In this document: piece after piece, positions 33,438 through 40,997 of the stretch | How positions within the stretch are numbered: the stretch's first letter is position 1 | Layout of the letters: every line of letters begins with the position of its first letter | Source: Calothrix sp. PCC 7103 | Lineage (GTDB): Bacteria; Cyanobacteriota; Cyanobacteriia; Cyanobacteriales; Nostocaceae | Direction of reading: 5' to 3' | Length of the DNA: 64,000 bases | Assembly: GCF_000331305.1 (NCBI RefSeq) | Contig: NZ_KB217478.1 | Span: 5,429,595-5,493,594 of the forward strand | Position numbers and translations under genes: made by a program | The notes under the pieces: generated by a model | Told to the model about the DNA's origin: nothing | The model's input: only the letters and a program-made list of their open reading frames with translations | Database searches by the model: none

Positions 33438-34852
33438 ATAGATTCAACAGATTATTTGCTAAAATTGACACTTTCTCATTACAATTTCGTTTGACAATCG
33501 GTATTATTATAGTTTCTGCTTTTGGATTAGCTGGTCTTGCTAGTTGGACTGGTTGGAAAATGCAACGAATTTTAATCGATAGTCATAAGCGGAATATTCA
33601 GGAAATCGCTTTACGTCTACCGCGCGATGTCGAAGTTTATAGTGAGATGTTGCCAATTGAGACTGCATTACAAAAAGCAATTGACAATCGAACGGAAAAT
33701 GACACTTTATTATGGGTAAAACATCAAGATACAAATCAAATAGTAGCTAAATCAAATAATTTAAATCCTGTATCTGGCTCTAACATTGCTAAATTAATTT
33801 CTCTTACAGAAATGCCTGATAAAGCAGAAATTTACGCAGTTAAAGGACATTACTTTGTTTTATGCGGTGAAAAATTAAGAATCAAAGGTGAGTTGATAGG
33901 TGAAATTTCTATAGCACAAGATATTACCCGTGACCAAACCATGTTTGTCACACTGCTACATAATGTAGGTATCGCTGGAATTGTGGTAATTGTAATAATA
34001 TCAGCAACAATTGCATTCTACATTAAAAATTCCCTCCAACCTCTACGGCAAATTAGCCAAATGACGGCAGTAATTCAAGCAGAAGATTTAGACTCATATA
34101 AATTACACCTTGCTCAGGCGCCGACAGAGGTAAAAGAACTCGCTCAAACTGTTAATATGATGTTGTCTAGATTATCTCAAGCTTGGGAAAAAGAACGACA
34201 ATTTACCAGTAATATTTCTCATGAACTGCGAACACCTTTAACTGTTGTATATGGATATTTACAAAGTGTACTAAGAAGACAACAAAATTTAACCGAAATT
34301 CAGAAAGAAGCTTTGCAAACAGCAGCATCAGAAGCAGAACGTACCATTCATATATTACAAGATTTACTCGACTTAGTTAGAATAGATAGTAGGTATGGGC
34401 ATTTTGATATTAAACCTTGTACGTTAAATTATATAGTTGCTGACGTTGTGCAGATGGCATATAAAAATAGTAATAGACAAATTAAAATTGAGGCGCCTAC
34501 TCATCCAATTATTGTAAAAGCAGATAGCAACAAACTTGAAAAAGTGTTACTGAACTTAATTGACAATGCAATTAAATATTCTAACCCAGATACACCTATA
34601 ATTATAAAATTAAAGCAAATTAAAAACGAGGGCATAATTGAAGTTTTTGACAATGGCTACGGTATTCCCTTACAACACCAATCTCGCATTTTTGAGCGAT
34701 TTTATCGTGTAGATGACGCGCGCAGTTCCAATGGTGGTACTGGTTTAGGTTTATCAATTGTTAAAAGCTTTATAGAAAGTATGGGTGGTACAGTTATGGT
34801 GAGTTCTAAGATAAATCAAGGAAGTGTATTTACAATTATTTTACCTTGTTGA
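33434..34852 (+). CDS. Transmembrane sensor histidine kinase
   Basis: The 472-residue protein starts at a GTG overlapping the previous stop (GTGA). Membrane helix 1 lies at about 17-38. A periplasmic sensor domain follows to about 175, then helix 2 (AGIVVIVIISATIAFYI), a HAMP-like linker and the H-box NISHELRTPLTVVYGYL. The ATP site is complete: NLIDNAIKYS, DNGYGIP, FERFYRVD and GGTGLGLSIVKS. It should phosphorylate an OmpR-type regulator; the nearest is at 36204. Its last 17 bases overlap the end of the convergent GAF kinase. Confidence 0.93.
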   Translation: MNRFNRLFAKIDTFSLQFRLTIGIIIVSAFGLAGLASWTGWKMQRILIDSHKRNIQEIALRLPRDVEVYSEMLPIETALQKAIDNRTENDTLLWVKHQDTNQIVAKSNNLNPVSGSNIAKLISLTEMPDKAEIYAVKGHYFVLCGEKLRIKGELIGEISIAQDITRDQTMFVTLLHNVGIAGIVVIVIISATIAFYIKNSLQPLRQISQMTAVIQAEDLDSYKLHLAQAPTEVKELAQTVNMMLSRLSQAWEKERQFTSNISHELRTPLTVVYGYLQSVLRRQQNLTEIQKEALQTAASEAERTIHILQDLLDLVRIDSRYGHFDIKPCTLNYIVADVVQMAYKNSNRQIKIEAPTHPIIVKADSNKLEKVLLNLIDNAIKYSNPDTPIIIKLKQIKNEGIIEVFDNGYGIPLQHQSRIFERFYRVDDARSSNGGTGLGLSIVKSFIESMGGTVMVSSKINQGSVFTIILPC

Positions 34853-36107
34853 TGATTTGTAGGTTGGGTGGAGGAACAGAACCCAACATAGGTAACACTA
34901 TACTTACAATTGTTCCTTGTTCGGCATTAGATGTAATTACTAACTTCCCACCATGTGCTTCAACAATACGTTTAGTTATTGCAAGTCCCAGTCCTGTACC
35001 ATCCGGTTTTGTTGAGTAAAATGGTTGAGTTAGTTTAGATAAAACTTCTGCGGCTATTATGGCGCCACCATTCTGAATATTTATTATAGCTTGATTTATA
35101 TTTGATGCAATATCTAACTTAATAGTATCTCCTACGTTTACGGCTTCATAAGCATTACGGATTACATTTATTAATACTTGTTTTAGCTTGTCTTTATCTC
35201 CGAGTACCTGAACGTTCGTACTTGCAGAAGTAAATTTTATATATCTTCCCTCTGCCTCTGGTATATCCAGAAACTCTATAATACATGTGACGAATTCGTT
35301 GAGACAAATTGGCGCCACTTGTAAAGCTTGGGGTTTAGCATAAAGTAATATTTCTTGTAATAATCTTTCTAAACGATTACCTTCATCTAGTGCTAAAGAT
35401 AATCGTAATTTTGCTGCATCATTCAAATCCAGTTTATTAAAATAATTCAATCCCATTTTCATGGTTGTCAAAGGATTGCGAATTTCATGGATAATACAAG
35501 CAGCAAATTCACCAATTGCCGCAAGACGTTCTTGTTCTACAAGTTGAGCTTGTGCTGCTTTTAATTCTTCAGTTCTCTGCGCGACTTGAGCTTCTAATAG
35601 TTCATTAAATTGCTGCTGTTGTTTATAAAGATAATAGTTATCTATTGCTGTAGCGGCACGTTCTGCAAATAGTTCCACTATATTAACTTCTGAAGGGGAA
35701 AAAGTGCGTGGTTCTTTATGAAATGAGCAAATTGTTCCAATAACTTCATTGTTAGAAGTACGCAATGGTATTCCTAAGTAAGCTTGATAACCTTCTGGAG
35801 CTTGACCATATTCTGTACAGCACTTAGTATCTTCGACTATTAAACTGCGTCCAGTTTCTATAACTGTTCCGGATAATTGACCATGTACAGAATAAGTGCC
35901 AATTTCTTTACCTAAATCTATACTACTAGCTAGTACCTTGCCAAAACCTTGCTGACAAATAGTTACAACAGACCAATCAATACTGATTAACTCATTTACA
36001 CCACAAGCTATTTCTTTTAAATATTCGCTTAATTCGCCATTTCTATGACTAAGCGACGATAAAACCTCTATTGTCCGCCTTTGCCGCCAGTAGAAGTCAT
36101 CAAACAT
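34836..36107 (-). CDS. GAF-domain soluble histidine kinase
   Basis: The 423-residue protein has an N-terminal GAF domain (about 20-165, with TYSVHGQLSGTVIETGRSLI and YLGIPLRTSNNEVIGTICSF), then a coiled coil (VAQRTEELKAAQAQLVEQER) and an H-box CIIHEIRNPLTTMKMGLNYF. The ATP site has NVIRNAYEA, F-YSTKPDGTGLGLAITKRIV, but G1 reads NGGAII in place of DxGxGI, so that loop is unusual. There are no membrane helices. It lies 96 bases after the response regulator on the same strand and probably shares its transcript. Confidence 0.9.
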   Translation of the reverse strand: MFDDFYWRQRRTIEVLSSLSHRNGELSEYLKEIACGVNELISIDWSVVTICQQGFGKVLASSIDLGKEIGTYSVHGQLSGTVIETGRSLIVEDTKCCTEYGQAPEGYQAYLGIPLRTSNNEVIGTICSFHKEPRTFSPSEVNIVELFAERAATAIDNYYLYKQQQQFNELLEAQVAQRTEELKAAQAQLVEQERLAAIGEFAACIIHEIRNPLTTMKMGLNYFNKLDLNDAAKLRLSLALDEGNRLERLLQEILLYAKPQALQVAPICLNEFVTCIIEFLDIPEAEGRYIKFTSASTNVQVLGDKDKLKQVLINVIRNAYEAVNVGDTIKLDIASNINQAIINIQNGGAIIAAEVLSKLTQPFYSTKPDGTGLGLAITKRIVEAHGGKLVITSNAEQGTIVSIVLPMLGSVPPPNLQIINKVK

Positions 36108-36203
36108 GATATACCTAAATAAAAAAATACCTATCTTATAGACTTAACACTTGATAGGACTTTTTCAGCTAAATAAAAACTTAAGATTTACTGGCGCCAG
36201 TGA

Positions 36204-36881
36204 TTAATTATCGCGTAATGCATACCCGATACCACGCACCGTATAAATTAAGCGTTTTTCATTATTTGCTTCTAACTTCAAACGCACATAGCGAACATAG
36301 ACTTCTATAACGTTAGAGTCTCCAACAAAATCATAACCCCAAACCTTTTCTAAAATTTGGTCTCTGGTAAATACCTGACGCGGGTAACTCATTAAATACT
36401 CAAGCAAATCAAACTCTTTTGCAGTTAGTTCTATTGTTCTATTGCCTCGAAATACTTGACGAGTGCGACGGTTTAATTGTAAATCTTCAAATTGCAATAC
36501 ATCTGAACTATCTTCTTGAGTGCGACGCAAATGAGCGCGGATTCTTGCTAATAACTCCTCAATACTAAATGGTTTAACGACGTAATCATCGGCGCCAGCA
36601 TCTAAACCAGTTACACGGTCATTAACTTCATCTTTTGCAGTTAACAGAATAACTGGAATTTTACTCCCCGTCGCGCGCAGACGACGACAAAGTTCAACTC
36701 CAGTTAAACCAGGAACCATCCAATCTAAAATTGCTAAATCCGGCGCCGATTCCCGTGCTAAGGTAATTCCCGTCATTCCATCGTTAGCGACACTAACCTT
36801 ATAACCTTCGCTAGTTAATTCTAACTCGACAAATCGAGCTAGCTTTACATCATCTTCCACCAAAAGAATATGTGCTGTCAT
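36204..36881 (-). CDS. OmpR/PhoB-family response regulator
   Basis: The 225-residue protein has a receiver domain with acidic pair in LLVEDDVKLA, phospho-acceptor in LAILDWMVPG and KPFSIEELLARIRAHLRR. A winged-helix domain follows: ELTAKEFDLLEYLMSYPRQV, QILEKVWGYDFVGDSNVIEV and VRYVRLKLEAN, ending TVRGIGYALRDN. It is a complete DNA-binding regulator and the natural candidate to bind the 11-bp TGAGAA repeats found on both sides of it. Confidence 0.95.
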   Translation of the reverse strand: MTAHILLVEDDVKLARFVELELTSEGYKVSVANDGMTGITLARESAPDLAILDWMVPGLTGVELCRRLRATGSKIPVILLTAKDEVNDRVTGLDAGADDYVVKPFSIEELLARIRAHLRRTQEDSSDVLQFEDLQLNRRTRQVFRGNRTIELTAKEFDLLEYLMSYPRQVFTRDQILEKVWGYDFVGDSNVIEVYVRYVRLKLEANNEKRLIYTVRGIGYALRDN

Positions 36882-36897
36882 AATTTCCCTGAATTAG

Positions 36898-36926
36898 ATA
36901 CCCGACTTTTTAAACAAGTCGGGTAT
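36898..36926. terminator. Hairpin terminator between the secreted protein and the response regulator
   Basis: An 11-bp stem, ATACCCGACTT (36898-36908) with AAGTCGGGTAT (36916-36926), loop of seven. On the minus strand it follows the stop at 36944. Confidence 0.75.
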
Positions 36927-36943
36927 CTTAATAATCTTACTTA

Positions 36944-37369
36944 TTATTTGACTTCGCTTGGAGCAAAAGCGGTTATTTTACCTTGTTTAACTGCAACAAC
37001 TACATCGTAAGTTGCACAATAAGCAAATGTAGTATTATTAGCTTTATTATAAAGATTTACAACCATACCTGCACCACCAGGTTGAACAGCAATTGGTTCC
37101 AAATCACCGAAGAAATAGCGACGGAGTTCATCACCACTGCCAAACATACCTTTATGTTTAGTTAGCATAGCGATTTTTTGAGCAGGAGTTAAGCCTGTAA
37201 CATCTTTCATTGCTTCTGCTTGAGCAGAACGCTGAGTTTCGGTCATCATTCCATTTGTTTCTTTTGCTACCGCTTGATTCGACTGTAAGTTAATTGCACT
37301 GAGTGAGGTGCCACCAATTGTGACTAAACCAGTTAGAACAGCAGTAGTTACAATAGTTTTGAGATTCAT
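36944..37369 (-). CDS. Secreted hypothetical protein
   Basis: The 141-residue protein has a signal peptide (MNLKTIVTTAVLTGLVTIGG, likely cut near NQAVA). The mature domain has LTPAQKIAMLTKHKGMFGSG, DELRRYFFGDLEP and a strand-rich end (GMVVNLYNKANNTTFAYCAT). I do not recognise the family. Its upstream region has TGAGAA-type 11-bp repeats in common with the DUF4079-kinase operon, so it is probably controlled by the same regulator and acts in the periplasm. Confidence 0.7.
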   Translation of the reverse strand: MNLKTIVTTAVLTGLVTIGGTSLSAINLQSNQAVAKETNGMMTETQRSAQAEAMKDVTGLTPAQKIAMLTKHKGMFGSGDELRRYFFGDLEPIAVQPGGAGMVVNLYNKANNTTFAYCATYDVVVAVKQGKITAFAPSEVK

Positions 37370-37430
37370 TTTGGATGATTCCTTTATAAAATCGTCTGTC
37401 TTCGATGTTTATTAGTATTGATTGAATTCC

Positions 37431-37571
37431 TGAGTTTTTGCTGAGAATAGGATTAGCTGGTGTTAAAAACTACCATTATTTTTTTTAATCTACTTAATGG
37501 TAGTAAGCATTTATTCATGCATGACATAATTTAAAAGCTTAAAATTAGCTGAGAAAACCATAAGAACTTTC
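37431..37571. promoter_or_regulatory. Two further 11-bp-spaced repeat pairs between divergent genes
   Basis: TGAGTTTTTGC + TGAGAATAGGA (37431-37452) and TGAGAAAACCA + TAAGAACTTTC (37550-37571) match the 32581 operator in period and core. They lie between the secreted protein (minus) and the DM13 lipoprotein (plus) and could serve both. Confidence 0.5.
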
Positions 37572-37722
37572 AAAGGTAAATCTCAGCTTTATAGACTGAA
37601 ACATTTAGAGCCTTATAACCTTTGACCAAATAGCTTAAGCAACAATCAAGTTAGTTAGTTAAAGCTAAAGCTAAAGCAAAACCTATATCACTAACTGATG
37701 TTGTATCGAGGAATATAAAGCT

Positions 37723-38220
37723 ATGAAATTAAGAAATTTTTTAATGCTAAGTCTCGCATACCTGTTGATAGCAAGCTGTGCAAAAGAAATTAGTGCAACT
37801 GAAAATCATGTGGCTATAAAGTCTTCAAATAATCCTGTAGTTCAGTTAGCACAAACTCAACAAACTGTGAAAGTTGGTACTTTCGTGTCTGGAGAGCATA
37901 CAACTCAAGGTACAGCAAGCATTATAACAAATAACGGCAACTCGTTTCTAAAGCTGAACCAGTCATTTAAAACTTCCGACTCAGGGCCAGATTTAGTTGT
38001 GATTTTACATCGTTCAGATAATGTAATTAGTTCAACTAAGCCACCGTCCTATCCTTTAAAAAAAGGAGATTACGTTATTCTTGGTCGCTTACAAAAATTT
38101 AGCGGCACCCAAACTTATGCCATTCCGAACAAAATAAATTTAGCAAATTACAAATCTGCTGCGATTTGGTGCCGTAAGTTCAATGCTACCTTTGGTGCCG
38201 CCAAGTTAAGCAATAGCTGA
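37723..38220 (+). CDS. DM13-domain lipoprotein
   Basis: The 165-residue protein has a lipobox (LLIASC-AKE) and a DM13 domain from about residue 48: KVGTFVSGEHTTQGTASIIT, LKLNQSFKTSDSGPDLVVIL, GDYVILGRLQKFSGTQTYAI, then SAAIWCRKFNATFGAAKL. DM13 domains are cytochrome-like or redox-linked extracellular modules with one conserved cysteine, visible in IWC. The position suggests it belongs to the envelope-signalling regulon. A clear ATG follows GAGGAATATAAAGCT. Confidence 0.85.
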   Translation: MKLRNFLMLSLAYLLIASCAKEISATENHVAIKSSNNPVVQLAQTQQTVKVGTFVSGEHTTQGTASIITNNGNSFLKLNQSFKTSDSGPDLVVILHRSDNVISSTKPPSYPLKKGDYVILGRLQKFSGTQTYAIPNKINLANYKSAAIWCRKFNATFGAAKLSNS

Positions 38221-38283
38221 TACCAATTTTAGATTGCTAAATCCTGAATAAATAGTTAAAAACTAGCAGGAAGAAGGTTTATG

Positions 38284-38483
38284 AAACTTCAATTAATACC
38301 AAGCTCTTAAACGACCCACAAAAATTAGGTGCATTGTTACAAAATATTCCACTTGGTCGTCTCGGTCAACCGCAAGATGTAGCATCCTTGGTAGCGTTTT
38401 TGGCTTCCTCTGATGCGGACTACATTACAGGTAGCACCTTTTTTGTGGATGGTGGACTGCTTTGGAACTATCAGGAACAGTAA
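38284..38483 (+). pseudogene. C-terminal remnant of a short-chain dehydrogenase
   Basis: The frame reads [40 protein letters not shown], then [20 protein letters not shown], which is the last quarter of an SDR of the glucose-1-dehydrogenase type. The NAD-binding and catalytic parts are missing. Confidence 0.75.
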
Positions 38484-38490
38484 GGCAATT

Positions 38491-39051
38491 ATGATAAATA
38501 CTCCTCTATTTATTCCCGTCATTTTGGGTACTCCCCGTCAAGGGCGCCAGAGCGAAAATGTTGCCAAATTTATCGTTGAGCAAATTGCTACACGAGATGA
38601 TGTGGAAACAGAACTGATTGATATTAGAAAAATCACGATTGCCACCAACGACGCAGGTGAATCTATTAAAGACCCTCAGTTCTCCAACACCGTTGATCAG
38701 GCAGATGGATTAATTATTGTTGCGCCTGAGTACAACCACGGTTATCCGGGTTTGCTTAAGCACTTACTTGACACTTGCCTAAAAGAATACATCCATAAAG
38801 CCGTGGGATTGTGCGGCGTTTCTGCTGGACCCTTTGGTGGTACGCGAGTAATCCAAAACTTACTGCCTGTGATGCGTGAGTTGGGACTAGTGACCATTTT
38901 CTATGACCTCAACTTTGGCAATGTCCAGCACTTATTTGATGAGTCCGGTAATTTAATTGACAAACAAACCTACATTCGGCGCCTAGATAAATTCATTAAC
39001 GAATTGGTTTGGATGTCAACGGTACTTAGATATGGGCGCCTAAAAAGTTAG
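38491..39051 (+). CDS. NADPH-dependent FMN reductase family protein
   Basis: The 186-residue flavodoxin-like protein starts at MINTPLFIPVILGTPRQGRQ. The first strand-loop binds FMN phosphate (GTPRQGRQSENVAKF). VAPEYNHGYPGLLKHLLD holds the typical PEYN flavin contact, and CGVSAGPFGGTRVIQNL follows. It uses NADPH to reduce FMN or quinones. A longer frame from 38413 reads through the SDR remnant and is not used. It is the only intact gene in a run of remnants. Confidence 0.88.
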   Translation: MINTPLFIPVILGTPRQGRQSENVAKFIVEQIATRDDVETELIDIRKITIATNDAGESIKDPQFSNTVDQADGLIIVAPEYNHGYPGLLKHLLDTCLKEYIHKAVGLCGVSAGPFGGTRVIQNLLPVMRELGLVTIFYDLNFGNVQHLFDESGNLIDKQTYIRRLDKFINELVWMSTVLRYGRLKS

Positions 39052-39230
39052 ATGTACTACCTGACGTTGCATCTAATTATATGTATAATTTTGTTCATGA
39101 AGGTTCGATAATTCCGGCAAAACCACCAAACGGTAAGTTTGTTTTGGATGTGCAAAAGTCTATACCAGCTGTGCTGATTAGTAACGGTGTGGGAATTACT
39201 CCCATGATTGATGTCTTTTTATTCTGGTGG
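39051..39230 (+). pseudogene. Remnant of a flavohemoprotein-type FAD/NAD oxidoreductase
   Basis: The frame gives VLPDVASNYMYNFVHEGSII, AKPPNGKFVLDVQKSIPAVL, then ISNGVGITPMID: the FAD-to-NAD junction of Hmp-like reductases (SNY...GGVGITPM). Neither globin nor NAD domain is complete. Confidence 0.7.
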
Positions 39231-39309
39231 TTAATTTGCTACCAGGTGCATCGCTGCCAACTTATCTTTGGTAGTGATGCTTATTTATATCGTTGACAGC
39301 AAGTTTATT

Positions 39310-40350
39310 ATGGTTAAGAGAAACAGCAAAATTCCGGGACAAATTTATCTTTGGCTTGCAATTATAATTTTTGGAGCATCTAGCGCTATTACTCGAAAGT
39401 TAACAGAAATTGGCGCCCAACATTTTATAGATGCTCGTAATCCAATTTCTCTATGTAATGTTTTATTTGTCGGTAATATATGCGCTTTATTGGTTTTGAT
39501 TACTATTTACAGGCGCCAGTGGAACAAAGCAACATTAAATAAAATATCAATAAAGAACTGGTTAAATCTGACTAAAATTGCAATATTATCGGGAGCTATC
39601 GCACCTGCTTTAATCTTTCAAGCATTGGCGTTAACTAATGTTAATAATGTTGTTTTGGTTGGGCGCCTAGAACCACCTTTAACACTAGCTTTATCAGTTT
39701 TGATTTTGAAGCAACGGGTCAATATTTGGGAAACTGTAGGAGCAGTTACTGCCTTTATTGGTGTCACCTTAACCATAATTCTTCAGCCTCCAGGACAATC
39801 CACGATGAATATGGGAGGTTTTCACATAGGTATTGGAGAAATATTAGCAGCAATAGGAGCTGTGGCTTTAGCTGTTTCTACAATTATTAGCAAACAACAT
39901 CTTTCTAAAATTCCTTTAGGAATCTACAGTGTATTTCGTACAGCTTTGGGAAGTATAATATTTTTCTTTCTTGCTTTAATAATTTATGGTCGCGACCATT
40001 TTACAGATGTGTTTTCGCCTTTTCTCTGGCAGTGGATGTTTGTATATGGTTTTGTAATTGTAGTTTTAGGCCAATCCTTTTGGATTAAAGGCTTGAAAGC
40101 TTCCACTGTATCGGTAGCTTCTTTAGTTAGCTCATTTACACCACTCATAGGCATTTTAGCAGCTTACTTCATTTTGGGCGAGGCGCCGACTATGGCTCAT
40201 TATATTGGTGGTAGCTTGATTTTGGTTGGTATCTTGTTGAGTCAAATTGGAATTCGGCGTCAAGCTTCTCTTAGAACTGGGTTGCCCAAAATGATTTCTA
40301 CATCAGCACAACACAAGGTAGAAACAACTATAGGATTTAAAGGCATATGA
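39310..40350 (+). CDS. DMT superfamily (EamA) transporter
   Basis: The 346-residue protein has ten hydrophobic helices in two EamA repeats: IYLWLAIIIFGASSAITRKL in the first, and WMFVYGFVIVVLGQSFWIKG with ASTVSVASLVSSFTPLIGIL in the second. The substrate cannot be read. A helix-two insertion (QHFIDARNPISLCNVLFVGN) is unusual for the family. The ATG at 39310 is preferred over an upstream in-frame start at 39268. Confidence 0.82.
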   Translation: MVKRNSKIPGQIYLWLAIIIFGASSAITRKLTEIGAQHFIDARNPISLCNVLFVGNICALLVLITIYRRQWNKATLNKISIKNWLNLTKIAILSGAIAPALIFQALALTNVNNVVLVGRLEPPLTLALSVLILKQRVNIWETVGAVTAFIGVTLTIILQPPGQSTMNMGGFHIGIGEILAAIGAVALAVSTIISKQHLSKIPLGIYSVFRTALGSIIFFFLALIIYGRDHFTDVFSPFLWQWMFVYGFVIVVLGQSFWIKGLKASTVSVASLVSSFTPLIGILAAYFILGEAPTMAHYIGGSLILVGILLSQIGIRRQASLRTGLPKMISTSAQHKVETTIGFKGI

Positions 40351-40353
40351 TAC

Positions 40354-40389
40354 TCTTCTCTGTGTCCTCTGCGTCTCTGTGGTAAAAAA
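40354..40389. repeat. CTCTGTGTCCTCTGCGTCTC-type dispersed repeat
   Basis: Seen here just after the DMT gene and again at 46940-46968 with one difference. It is a common 3'-flank repeat in this window. Confidence 0.65.
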
Positions 40390-40420
40390 CTCTACTAACA
40401 AAATTAAAGAACACAGACTA

Positions 40421-40750
40421 TTAGCCACCTCCATGCCCACCTCGCCCAAAACTGCCAAAACCACTGCGCCCAGATGTAGAATGACTGGCGCCACTACCAA
40501 CCCTACTAGAACCACTATCACTGGCGCCACTACCAAACCGACTACCTGAACTACCCCCATAGTAGCTTCGACTACCACTACTACCACTACTCGAACTTGG
40601 TGGACAGTTTACTTTTTGGTTTGGTTGTCCTTGTACTGCTTGCGCGCGGTTGCAGTCCTGACTGGTTTCGGGAGTTGATGCACAAGAAGCTAGAAAGGAA
40701 ATTGTCATTAACGTGACAATAAGTTTTAATAAGCTAGGTTTAAGTTTCAT
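40421..40750 (-). CDS. Ser/Gly-rich lipoprotein
   Basis: The 109-residue protein has a signal peptide and lipobox (TISFLASC-ASTP). A short region with two cysteines (SQDCNRAQAVQ and VNCPPS) is followed by a low-complexity tail of S, G, R and Y ending GFGSFGRGGHGGG. Such tails are seen on cyanobacterial outer-surface proteins. No function can be assigned. Confidence 0.65.
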   Translation of the reverse strand: MKLKPSLLKLIVTLMTISFLASCASTPETSQDCNRAQAVQGQPNQKVNCPPSSSSGSSGSRSYYGGSSGSRFGSGASDSGSSRVGSGASHSTSGRSGFGSFGRGGHGGG

Positions 40751-40997
40751 TGAATTTTATAGTTGAGTTTTTAGGTAAAACTGCAAAGCTTAAAAACAGT
40801 AACTAAAGTAACTACAGTTTGGCAGAACCAAATTTCGCTCTTGTCGGATAGCTAACTGCCTGTCCTTTATATTTTGAACAGGCAAGGATGCCTGTTCCAC
40901 AAGATGATTAATTCTGCGACAGTCTTGTAACCATGTGGCAGAATTTAGAGAAGAACAAATATAAAGAACAAAAACTTCCACACTTATCTTTCCCAGA

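Noticed and set aside
40303-40587. 94-codon minus-strand frame with long V/G/L runs
   Set aside because: A shadow of the Ser/Gly-rich lipoprotein read in another frame.
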